From positions 1 to 38,511 of the forward strand of contig CASDPK010000022.1 in assembly GCA_949282555.1 (NCBI GenBank): 38,511 nt of DNA, written 5' to 3'. Source of the DNA: an uncultured Lentisphaeraceae bacterium (GTDB lineage: Bacteria; Verrucomicrobiota; Kiritimatiellia; RFP12; DVOR01). The notes under the pieces were generated by a model that saw nothing but the letters and a program-made list of their open reading frames with translations, was not told the DNA's origin and did not search any database. A program made the position numbers and the translations under genes. This document shows positions 31,569 through 38,511 of this stretch, piece after piece (position 1 is the stretch's first letter; the number at the start of each line of letters is the position of its first letter).

Positions 31569-32759
31569 ATGATCGGGATTTCCAAATTGTACATGGGGCA
31601 GGCCGAGGCCTCCGATCCGCTTCGTTACGGGCGGATGAGCGCGAAGTTGCCCAGCCACCTGCTTCAGTTCTCGAAGGACAAGAAGCCCATCGTGGTGTGG
31701 AATGTGACCCAACGTTGCAATCTGCGCTGCAAGCATTGCTATGCCGCAGGGGAGCCTGATGTCTCCAAGGAGCTGACCACCGCGGAAGGCATGGCGGCGA
31801 TCGATGGCTTTGCGGCGTTTGGTTGCCCGGTGGTGCTTTTCTCCGGCGGGGAGCCCTTTGTCCGGCCCGATGTGCTGGAATTGGCGGCCCATGCGCGGGC
31901 GCGGGGGCTTCGGGTGGTTTTCTCCACGAACGGCACGCTCATCACCCCCGAAATCGCCCAGCGGATCAAGGCGCTGGGGGTGAGCTATGTCGGCATCAGC
32001 ATTGATGGCGTGGAGGCGACCCATGACGCCTTTCGCGGCGTGCCCGGTGCGTATGCGCGCTCGTTGGCGGCCATCCGGGCCTGCCGCGATGCGGGCGTGA
32101 AGGTCGGGCTGCGTGTGACGCTGACGCGCGCCAACGCGCAGGAAATTCCCGCAATCTTCCGCCTCATGCGCGAGGAGCGCATTCCCCGGATTTGCCTCTA
32201 TCACCTTGTGTATACGGGGCGTGGGGCCAATTTGCGCGCGAATGACCTTTCGCATGCGGAGTCTCGCGCGACGGTGGATCGCATCATCGACGAGACCCGG
32301 GCGTCGTTCGAGGCCGGGTTCCCGCTGGAGGTGCTGACGGTGGACAATCACTGTGACGCGCCCTACCTGTGGATGCGGATGGTGCGTGAGGGCAATCCCC
32401 GGGCGGATGATGTGTTGAGCCTTTTGCGCATGAACGGCGGCAACTCTTCGGGCAATGGCCTTTCCTGCGTGTCGTGGGATGGCACGGTCTATCCCGATCA
32501 ATTTTGGCGCGACAAGCCCCTCGGCAATCTTCGGGAGCGCCCCTTCGGGGAAATTTGGGGGAATCCGCCGGCGGGATCGCTGTTGGCGGCCTTGCGCGAA
32601 AAGCCGTTGCATGTGACGGGGCGTTGCCGCACGTGCCGTTTCTTGGGGCTTTGCGGCGGCAACTTCCGGGCCCGCGGCGAGGCCGCCACGGGCGAGGTGT
32701 GGGGTGAAGATCCCGCCTGCTACCTGACGGATGAGGAAATCGCCGGCCCGGCCATCTGA
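31569..32759 (+). CDS. ahbC: Radical SAM 12,18-didecarboxysiroheme deacetylase (AhbC/NirJ type)
   Basis: This 396-aa protein has the diagnostic N-terminus MIGISKLYMG followed by LRYGRMSAKLPSHLLQFSKDKKP, the radical SAM motif C50-X3-C54-X2-C57 (CNLRCKHC), SGGEP, and a C-terminal SPASM-like auxiliary cluster region (C353, C356, C362, C384). AhbC removes the acetate side chains of didecarboxysiroheme in the siroheme-dependent heme pathway of anaerobes; NirJ is its heme-d1 relative. No other heme genes are near, so heme versus heme-d1 is decided only by family resemblance. The ATG at 31569 has GGAGGAG at 4 nt. It is coupled to the TPR lipoprotein gene upstream. Confidence 0.82.
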   Translation: MIGISKLYMGQAEASDPLRYGRMSAKLPSHLLQFSKDKKPIVVWNVTQRCNLRCKHCYAAGEPDVSKELTTAEGMAAIDGFAAFGCPVVLFSGGEPFVRPDVLELAAHARARGLRVVFSTNGTLITPEIAQRIKALGVSYVGISIDGVEATHDAFRGVPGAYARSLAAIRACRDAGVKVGLRVTLTRANAQEIPAIFRLMREERIPRICLYHLVYTGRGANLRANDLSHAESRATVDRIIDETRASFEAGFPLEVLTVDNHCDAPYLWMRMVREGNPRADDVLSLLRMNGGNSSGNGLSCVSWDGTVYPDQFWRDKPLGNLRERPFGEIWGNPPAGSLLAALREKPLHVTGRCRTCRFLGLCGGNFRARGEAATGEVWGEDPACYLTDEEIAGPAI

Positions 32760-32782
32760 GTTCAAGACCGAAAGCCATCGCC

Positions 32783-33286
32783 ATGGACACCGTGACCGCC
32801 ACCATCGCCATTGTGCTGCTGCTCTTCGTGTTGCGCGGGGCGTGGCGTGGGTTTAGCGGCGAATTGGCGCCGTTGATCGGGCTGGTCGCCTGTGCGGGCA
32901 CGCTTTGGTTCGCCTATCCTCCGCTCCACGCGGCCTTGGCTTCCGCGCTTCCGACGCTGGAGGCGAAGGCGTGCGTCTTTTACGCCGCGGTCGGGACGGC
33001 GCTTGCGGGGCTGACGGTTTTCTTCGTGGTGGCGTTTCTGATGCGGCGGTTTGTCGGGTTGATTTTCCCGCAACCCTTCGATGCCCTGCTGGGGGCCGCC
33101 GTCGGCGCCGCCAAAGCCGTCTTGCTCATCAGTGTGGCGGCAGGGTTGGTCACCGTGGCGCAAGACCGTTTCGCCGGGCTTCGCTCTCGGACGGAAAGCA
33201 ATCCCGTTTCAGCGGCGGCGGCGCGGTTTTGGGCCGATCGCTTCACCGCGTTGACGGCGGAGGAAACGCCCCATGCCCGGGATTGA
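32783..33286 (+). CDS. CvpA family membrane protein
   Basis: This 167-aa protein has four hydrophobic segments and a CvpA/colicin V production-like pattern: an N-terminal helix followed by RGAWRGFSGELAPLIGL, and later PFDALLGAAVGAAKAVLLI. CvpA proteins are inner-membrane proteins of uncertain molecular role linked to envelope stress and colicin V export. The ATG at 32783 lies 23 nt after ahbC with only a weak Shine-Dalgarno. Its 3' end overlaps the start of dnaG by 14 nt. Confidence 0.78.
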   Translation: MDTVTATIAIVLLLFVLRGAWRGFSGELAPLIGLVACAGTLWFAYPPLHAALASALPTLEAKACVFYAAVGTALAGLTVFFVVAFLMRRFVGLIFPQPFDALLGAAVGAAKAVLLISVAAGLVTVAQDRFAGLRSRTESNPVSAAAARFWADRFTALTAEETPHARD

Positions 33287-35378
33287 TCAGGGGGTCTTGG
33301 CCGAAATCAAGGCCCGCATCGATCTGCCGGATCTGATCGCCGAATATGGCGTGGAGTTGCGCCGGCAGGGGGCCAACGCCAAGGCGTGCTGTCCTTTCCA
33401 CAAAGAGAAGACCCCATCGTTCAGCGTAAATGGCGAAAAGGGGTTTTACAAGTGCTTTGGCTGCGGGGAGGGTGGGGACGCCATCACCTTCGTGCAGAAG
33501 ATGGAGGGGATTTCTTTCCTTGAAGCCGCGCGGAAGTTGGCGGAGCGCGTGGGGGTGAAGGTGGAGGATCGTTACGATCCTCAAGCCAAGGTGCGTGGGC
33601 GCCTTTATCTGATCAACCAGGAGTTGGCGGCTTTCTATCGGCGTTGCCTTTTGCAGACGCGCGAGGCGCGGCGGGCGCGGGAATATCTCGAAAGCCGTGA
33701 GTTGATGGGTGAAATCGCCGAGCGGTTCGCCATCGGTTATGCGCCCGATTCGCAGGGGACCTTGACGGAGTGGGCCAAACGGCATGGGTTCACGCCCGAT
33801 GAGTTGGTGGCCGCCGGTGTCTTGGCGCCGCCCCGGACGCCCGGGGATCGCTATTATGACCGCTTCCACGGGCGCATCGTCTTTCCGATTTGCGATGTCC
33901 AGGGACGGGTGGTGGCATTTTCCTGCCGACTCTTGGTCGAACGCAAGAACACCGGGAAATACGTCAACAGTCCCGAGACGGAGATTTTCAAGAAGGCGCA
34001 CACGCTGTATGCCCTCCATTTGGCGCGGCCGAACATCACCCGTGCCGTGCCGCGCCGTGCCATTGTGTGCGAAGGGCAAGTGGACGTGATCCGCTGCCAT
34101 GCGTGCGGTTTTTCCACCGCCGTGGCCTCGCAGGGGACGGCATTCACCGCCGAACACGTGGAATTGTTGCGCCGTTATGCGGACGCGGCGGATCTAGTGT
34201 TCGATGGGGACAAGGCCGGCATCAAGGCCGCCTTGCGGACGATGGGCCTTTTCCTTGCCCAAGGGATTCCCGTGCGTGTGGTCTCCCTCCCGCCGGGCGA
34301 GGACCCCGATTCGTTGTTGCGCTCGCAGGGAGCCGAGGCGTTTCGCGCTTGTCTCGATGCCGCCGAAGATCCCGCGCCTTATCTTGTGCGCCGTTTGAGG
34401 GAGCAAGAGGCGGCGCCGGATGCGATGGATGCCGTCATGCGCGTGGCTCGGGCGGCGGTCACGACGGTGCTGGATTGCCCCGAGCCGGTCCTCACGGCAA
34501 AGTTCCTTCAGGATGCCGCCGACGCGCTTAGGCTCCCCGTGTCCACGCTGCAAAGTGACTTGGAGACGCTTCGGGCCGATGCCGCGGAGGCGGATCGTCG
34601 CCGGGCGGAATGGCAGGCCCGCCATGTGTCCGAGGAAAGTGCGCGTCCATCCGCGCCCCTTTTGGACGAACGTCCCGCGCAGACCTCGTTCCCGGTGGAG
34701 GAGTGGGAGCCGGAAGAGCTTCCGGAATATCCAGAGGATGTCGTGGAGCCGCCGCCCGTCACGGCGGCCTTCGATCCGGAGGCGGCGCAGAATTTGGCGG
34801 GGGCGTTGTGCGAGCTGCTGGCGCACCATTTTCAGGAGCCGGAGGTGATGGGGTGCCTGTTGCGTCATCTCCCGCCGGCGTTCGTGCACAACCCTTACGC
34901 TGCGAAACTCTATGATCTCGCCGTCGCCGCGACGCTTGCCAAACGATCGGTTCTGGAGCCGCCGAAGGATGATCCGGCCTTTACGGACTATTTGGCGCGG
35001 GTGTTCGCATCGCCGGATCGATTGCTTTCGGCCGGGGATGAGGTGACGCCGCAGATGTATGCCCGCGATCTCGTGCGGGCGTACTGGTTGCGCGAGTATG
35101 CCAGGCGCGCGGCTCAGCTCGATCCGGATTCCATGGAGGCCTTTTTGCTCACGCAGTCGCGAAAACGGTTGCAGTCGTTGTCTTGGGAGGCGGCGGAGCC
35201 CTTTATGGATGCGTCGCGGCCCTTCGGCGCGTCTCCGGTCGCGGTTGAGGCCGCTTCGCCGAAACAGGCCGTTGCCCCTGCTCCGGAGGAGACCTCGGAG
35301 CAGGAAGGGCCGTTGCCGGAGCCGGAGATTTGGTTGCCATCCGACGATGATGCGGGAGATGTCTATGACACGTTGTGA
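33273..35378 (+). CDS. dnaG: DNA primase
   Basis: DnaG makes RNA primers at the replication fork. The 701-aa protein has the CHC2 zinc domain (C40, H43, C61, C64), the RNA polymerase core, and a TOPRIM domain with E267 in CEGQVD and D311/D313 in DGDKAG. An acidic, Pro/Glu-rich linker (about 470-510) precedes a C-terminal DnaB-binding region (about 510-640), and the last 60 residues are low-complexity and acidic. The ATG at 33273 has GGAGG 9 nt upstream and lies inside the end of the cvpA-like gene. The usual rpsU-dnaG-rpoD arrangement is absent; an Rsm22-type methyltransferase gene overlaps its 3' end. Confidence 0.95.
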   Translation: MPGIDQGVLAEIKARIDLPDLIAEYGVELRRQGANAKACCPFHKEKTPSFSVNGEKGFYKCFGCGEGGDAITFVQKMEGISFLEAARKLAERVGVKVEDRYDPQAKVRGRLYLINQELAAFYRRCLLQTREARRAREYLESRELMGEIAERFAIGYAPDSQGTLTEWAKRHGFTPDELVAAGVLAPPRTPGDRYYDRFHGRIVFPICDVQGRVVAFSCRLLVERKNTGKYVNSPETEIFKKAHTLYALHLARPNITRAVPRRAIVCEGQVDVIRCHACGFSTAVASQGTAFTAEHVELLRRYADAADLVFDGDKAGIKAALRTMGLFLAQGIPVRVVSLPPGEDPDSLLRSQGAEAFRACLDAAEDPAPYLVRRLREQEAAPDAMDAVMRVARAAVTTVLDCPEPVLTAKFLQDAADALRLPVSTLQSDLETLRADAAEADRRRAEWQARHVSEESARPSAPLLDERPAQTSFPVEEWEPEELPEYPEDVVEPPPVTAAFDPEAAQNLAGALCELLAHHFQEPEVMGCLLRHLPPAFVHNPYAAKLYDLAVAATLAKRSVLEPPKDDPAFTDYLARVFASPDRLLSAGDEVTPQMYARDLVRAYWLREYARRAAQLDPDSMEAFLLTQSRKRLQSLSWEAAEPFMDASRPFGASPVAVEAASPKQAVAPAPEETSEQEGPLPEPEIWLPSDDDAGDVYDTL

Positions 35379-36558
35379 ACCTTCATCCGCCACCACGCGC
35401 CCCAAAGGTTTCGCCGCATTGGAGGCTTGGGGGCGCAAGCAATGCCCGGAGTCGGCGTTGGGACGATTGGAACCGGTCGTGGAGCGTCTTTCCAAGGGCT
35501 TCACCGATGCCCGGCCGGAAGCCTTCTCGGCTTATCTCGAAGATCCGGATGCGCTCTTGGCCTACGCGCTCTTTTTTGCGCCGCAGACGTATGTGCGTGT
35601 GGCGGAGGCGCTTCGTGGGATTCTCTCTCGGTTGAAGGGGGGCCAGCCGTCTCGTCCGTTGCGGGTGCTGGATCTCGGATGTGGGGTTGGCTCTGCCGCA
35701 CTCGCGGCGGTGGATGTGCTGGAAGAGGTCTCGGGGCTGCCGCCCGAAGTGACGTTGGTGGATTGGTCGGAGGCCGCGTTGCGTGTCGCGCGGACGTTGC
35801 TTCCCGGAGCGCGTACGGTTCGGGCCAATTTGCGGGAGTTTGTGCCGGAGGAGGGCCGATACGATGTGATTGTTTCCTCCTTCGCCTTCAATGAGGCCTT
35901 CCCCAAGCTTTCGGAAGCGGTCGCGGTATTGCGGCGATGGATTGGGGGATTGTCGGAAGGGGCGGATTCTGCACCCTTTGTGCTTCTCTTGGAGCCTGTC
36001 TCGCACGAAACGACGCCGCGCTTTCTTTCTTTGCGCGAACGGTTGCGGGAGCTTCCGCTCTATGCGCCTTGCCCGCACGGGGCGCCGTGCCCGATGGCCG
36101 CCACGCTCGAGGGCGTTTGCCACGATGTCCGGCGGTTCCGTCCAACCCGTGCCATGACCTTGCTGAACCGGCGCCTCTTCCGAACGATCAGCGATGTGAA
36201 GTATGCCTTGTTGGCGTTCGGACGAGCAGGGGGGCCTCAGGCAGAAGGCTTTGGGGAGGTGGAGTTCCTGCGCCTCGTCGGGCCCATGGAAAAGTCGAAG
36301 GGGGTGCTGACGTGTCGGGCGTGTATGGGCGATGGGGGGCTTCGGCGGTTGGAATTGCCGGCCGCGGCCCTTGGCGCCGAGCGGCGCCATGCCCTCTTGG
36401 AACGGCAACGTGGGGATTGCGCTTGGCTGGATGGGCCGTTGGAGGTTCGCCGGCAATTGGAAGGAGGGCGCGTCCAACGCGCGGCGGATCTTCGCTTCGT
36501 CGATGAGTCGCCGCCGGAGTTGGATGCCGCGCTTGACGGATTCTCCTTTTCTGTATGA
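35365..36558 (+). CDS. Rsm22-family (METTL17-like) methyltransferase
   Basis: This 397-aa protein has SAM-binding motif I LDLGCGVGS (102-110), a SSFAFNE segment (171-177), and the family's cysteine-rich region APCPHGAPCPM with C236, C242, C252 and later C317. Rsm22/METTL17 proteins act on the small subunit of bacterial-type ribosomes, and mitochondrial members carry an iron-sulfur cluster on four cysteines. The spacing here (CX5CX9CX64C) is compatible with such a site. A role in small-subunit assembly is inferred from family. The ATG at 35365 has GGGAG at 6 nt and overlaps the dnaG stop by 14 nt. It shares a bidirectional terminator with glnS. Confidence 0.8.
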   Translation: MTRCEPSSATTRPKGFAALEAWGRKQCPESALGRLEPVVERLSKGFTDARPEAFSAYLEDPDALLAYALFFAPQTYVRVAEALRGILSRLKGGQPSRPLRVLDLGCGVGSAALAAVDVLEEVSGLPPEVTLVDWSEAALRVARTLLPGARTVRANLREFVPEEGRYDVIVSSFAFNEAFPKLSEAVAVLRRWIGGLSEGADSAPFVLLLEPVSHETTPRFLSLRERLRELPLYAPCPHGAPCPMAATLEGVCHDVRRFRPTRAMTLLNRRLFRTISDVKYALLAFGRAGGPQAEGFGEVEFLRLVGPMEKSKGVLTCRACMGDGGLRRLELPAAALGAERRHALLERQRGDCAWLDGPLEVRRQLEGGRVQRAADLRFVDESPPELDAALDGFSFSV

Positions 36559-36567
36559 CGCAAAACA

Positions 36568-36598
36568 AAAGGCCCCGCGCTTCAGACGTGGGGCCTTT
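36568..36598. terminator. Bidirectional terminator between rsm22-like gene and glnS
   Basis: AAAGGCCCC (36568-36576) pairs with GGGGCCTTT (36590-36598). A-rich sequence on the left and T-rich (TTTCGTTTC) on the right give U-tracts for both strands. It sits between two convergent genes. Confidence 0.8.
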
Positions 36599-36615
36599 CG
36601 TTTCTCGCACCGGAT

Positions 36616-38331
36616 TTACTTCTTGAAGGAATCCTTGAGCGTGACGGTGCGGTTGAAGACGGGTGCGCCGGGCTTGGAGGCGTGTTCGTCGGGCGTGAAG
36701 TAGCCCACGCGCTCAAACTGGTAATGCTCGCCCGGAACCGCTTCCAGCAAGGCGGGCTCAACGTAGGCGGTGACCACCTTCATGCTTTCAGGATTGAGCG
36801 CGTCGAGGAAGTTTCCGCTGGGGCAGGCCATCGGATCTTCCATGGCAAACAGGCGGTCATAGAGGCGCACTTCGACGGGCTTGCCGTGGCGGGCGCTGAC
36901 CCAGTGGATCGTTCCTTTGACCTTTCGGCCGTCGGACGGGTTCCCGCCCTTGCTGTTCGGGTCGTAGGTGCCGTGGATTTCGGTGACTTCTCCGGAGGCG
37001 TCCTTCACGATGTGGGTGCAGGTGAAGAGGCAGGCTCCGCGCAGGCGCACCTCGTTGCCCACCGTCACGCGGAAGAACTTCTTGGCGGGCACTTCCATGA
37101 AGTCGTCCCGGTCAATCCACAGTTCGCGCGTGCAGAACAGCGTGCGCGTCCCGGCGGTTTCGCTTTCGGGATTGTTGGGCACTTCGGCCGGCAACTCGGC
37201 GTCTTCCGGAAGGTTGTCGATGATGAGCTTCACGGGATTGAGCACGGCCATCCGCCGCGTGGCCGTACGGTTGAGGTCGTCGCGGACGCACCATTCCAGC
37301 AATGCAAGATCGGTCAGCGATTTGTACTTGGAGACGCCGGTGCGTTCGCAAAGGTCCCGGATGGCGGCGGCGGTGTAGCCGCGGCGGCGCATGCCGGCCA
37401 CCGTGGGCATGCGTGGGTCGTCCCAGCCGTCCACGCGGCCTTCCTCCACCAGTTGCCGGAGCAAACGTTTGCTCATGACGGTGTACGAAAGGTTGAGGCG
37501 TGCGAACTCGCGCTGTTGCGGCCGGATGGTTTTGCCGCCGCGCACCACAAGGCGTCCTTGCTCGGCCAAACGGTCGATCACCCAATCATAGAGGGGGCGG
37601 TGCACCTCGAATTCGAGCGTGCACATGGAGTGCGTGACACCCTCCAGCGCGTCTTCGATGGGATGCGCGAAGTCGTACATCGGGTAGCAATGCCACGCGG
37701 TGCCCGTGCGGTAGTGCGGCTGATTGACGATGCGATAAATCACCGGGTCGCGGAAATGGATGTTGGGCGAAGCCATGTCGATTTTCGCGCGCAGGCAGTG
37801 GGAGCCTTCGGCGAATTCGCCGGCACGCATCCTGCGGAAGAGTGCGAGGTTCTCTTCGGGCGAGCGGTCACGATAGGGGGAAGGCCGCCCAGGTTCGGTG
37901 GGCACGCCGCGGTAGGCCTTCCACTCCTCTTGGGAGAGTTCGCAGACGTAGGCTTGACCCCGGCGGATCAATTCTTCCGCAATCGCCCACATGGTCTCGA
38001 ACATCTCGCACGCATAGAAGAAGGCATCCCACGAATAGCCGAGCCACGTGATGTCTTTCTTCAGTTGCTCCACGAACGCCTCAGACTCCTTTGAGGGGTT
38101 GGTGTCGTCCATCCGAAGATGGCACTTGCCCCCAAAGAGCTTGGCCATGCCAAAATCCACCCACACGGCCTTGGCGTGGCCGATATGAATCCATCCGTTG
38201 GGTTCCGGCGGGAACCGCGTGACCACCGTTCCATCGTTCTTTCCTGCGGCGAGGTCCTCTTCGATCCATTGGCGCAGAAAATGACGTGCGGTGTCCAATT
38301 CGGCGGGGGCGGTAGGCGTTGCTTCCTTCAT
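36616..38331 (-). CDS. glnS: Glutamine--tRNA ligase
   Basis: This 571-aa class I synthetase charges tRNA-Gln. It has PPEPNGWIHIGH (41-52) with HIGH at 49-52, where EPNG marks GlnRS as opposed to GluRS, and a VMSKR motif (285-289) in the KMSKS position. Anticodon-binding beta-barrels follow in the C-terminal part. The length is close to E. coli GlnS (about 550 aa). The ATG at 38331 has AAGGA at 7 nt; a TTG 18 nt upstream is in frame but poorly placed. The presence of GlnRS suggests a direct charging route for Gln-tRNA. Confidence 0.96.
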   Translation of the reverse strand: MKEATPTAPAELDTARHFLRQWIEEDLAAGKNDGTVVTRFPPEPNGWIHIGHAKAVWVDFGMAKLFGGKCHLRMDDTNPSKESEAFVEQLKKDITWLGYSWDAFFYACEMFETMWAIAEELIRRGQAYVCELSQEEWKAYRGVPTEPGRPSPYRDRSPEENLALFRRMRAGEFAEGSHCLRAKIDMASPNIHFRDPVIYRIVNQPHYRTGTAWHCYPMYDFAHPIEDALEGVTHSMCTLEFEVHRPLYDWVIDRLAEQGRLVVRGGKTIRPQQREFARLNLSYTVMSKRLLRQLVEEGRVDGWDDPRMPTVAGMRRRGYTAAAIRDLCERTGVSKYKSLTDLALLEWCVRDDLNRTATRRMAVLNPVKLIIDNLPEDAELPAEVPNNPESETAGTRTLFCTRELWIDRDDFMEVPAKKFFRVTVGNEVRLRGACLFTCTHIVKDASGEVTEIHGTYDPNSKGGNPSDGRKVKGTIHWVSARHGKPVEVRLYDRLFAMEDPMACPSGNFLDALNPESMKVVTAYVEPALLEAVPGEHYQFERVGYFTPDEHASKPGAPVFNRTVTLKDSFKK

Positions 38332-38357
38332 GTGTATTTCCTTGGTCAAACCACGTG

Positions 38358-38366
38358 ATTATAGCA
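38358..38366 (-). promoter_or_regulatory. Extended -10 promoter of glnS
   Basis: On the minus strand TGC-TATAAT is a consensus extended -10, 27 nt upstream of the glnS ATG. No clear -35 lies at 16-18 bp. Confidence 0.65.
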
Positions 38367-38469
38367 TAGATGACGTTCGACAGGCCTTGTGTTGGTGACC
38401 TGCGGGCGCGTGTGAATCGTCCACAATGGTGTTGCGCACTTGTAGGACCGAAACGAAGGAAGAGGAAAG

Positions 38470-38511
38470 ATGGACGGGCTTTGGGCAAAGCGAAACAGGA
38501 GGAGGGGCGCA
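38470..38511 (+). CDS. Possible start of a gene cut by the window edge
   Basis: An ATG at 38470 preceded by GGAAGAGGAAAG (strong Shine-Dalgarno) opens a frame of 14 codons (MDGLWAKRNRRRGA) to the window end. The region is divergent from glnS, where a new gene is expected. Too short to identify. Confidence 0.3.
   Translation, partial: MDGLWAKRNRRRGA

Overview
The window reads as a chromosomal segment (GC roughly 60%) of an anaerobic bacterium of the PVC superphylum, most likely Kiritimatiellota or a related Verrucomicrobiota/Lentisphaerae lineage. This placement is inferred from gene content: a chlamydia-like giant GreA, a eukaryote-type UDP-sugar pyrophosphorylase, HydG for [FeFe]-hydrogenase assembly, the alternative-heme enzyme AhbC, and secreted sulfatase and glycosidase genes. 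No rRNA or tRNA gene was seen. All calls come from reading the sequence; no database search was run.

Layout. 1-4379 (+): greA-like, nrnA and a Cof-type HAD phosphatase. 4396-8009 (-): prfB, a UDP-sugar pyrophosphorylase and an O-methyltransferase. 8168-10225 (-): a two-gene secreted set, sialate-O-acetylesterase-like plus sialidase-like. 10342-11681 (-): a secreted BSP-type metallopeptidase translationally coupled to a DUF1275 membrane protein. 11775-15861 (-): argG, hrpB and rpsO, with intrinsic terminators visible after argG and rpsO. 16122-18151 (+): a MarC-type membrane protein coupled to a twin-ATPase ABC protein. 18161-19537 (-): a B12-binding-type radical SAM protein, probably leaderless. 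19896-20519 (+): a flavodoxin-fold reductase. 20541-23095 (-): hydG, a CT398-type zinc-ribbon protein and RNase P RNA (rnpB) in one tight unit. 23371-30016 (-): a GH2 / GH97 / sulfatase set for sulfated galactose- or glucose-containing glycans, all exported. 30410-36558 (+): a TPR lipoprotein, ahbC, a CvpA-like protein, dnaG and an Rsm22-family methyltransferase, tightly packed and partly overlapping. 36616-38331 (-): glnS. A possible new gene begins at the right edge.

How the genes work together. Much of the window is housekeeping (transcription elongation, translation termination, RNase P, replication priming, Arg and Gln-tRNA synthesis). The accessory content is export-tagged glycan degradation (sialidase/acetylesterase, and sulfatase/GH97/GH2) and anaerobic radical chemistry (HydG, AhbC, a B12-type radical SAM).

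The most unusual signal is not a gene. Three intergenic regions (about 3456-3527, 19635-19730 and 30210-30302) carry degenerate near-palindromic units of the form GRGATGC-NNT-RYATCYC, spaced at exactly or almost exactly 22 bp. Two of them also share flanking CCCCTCC/GGAGGGG inverted repeats at the same offset. I do not recognise this element. A second recurring feature is extended -10 promoters (TGn-TATnnT), often without a good -35.
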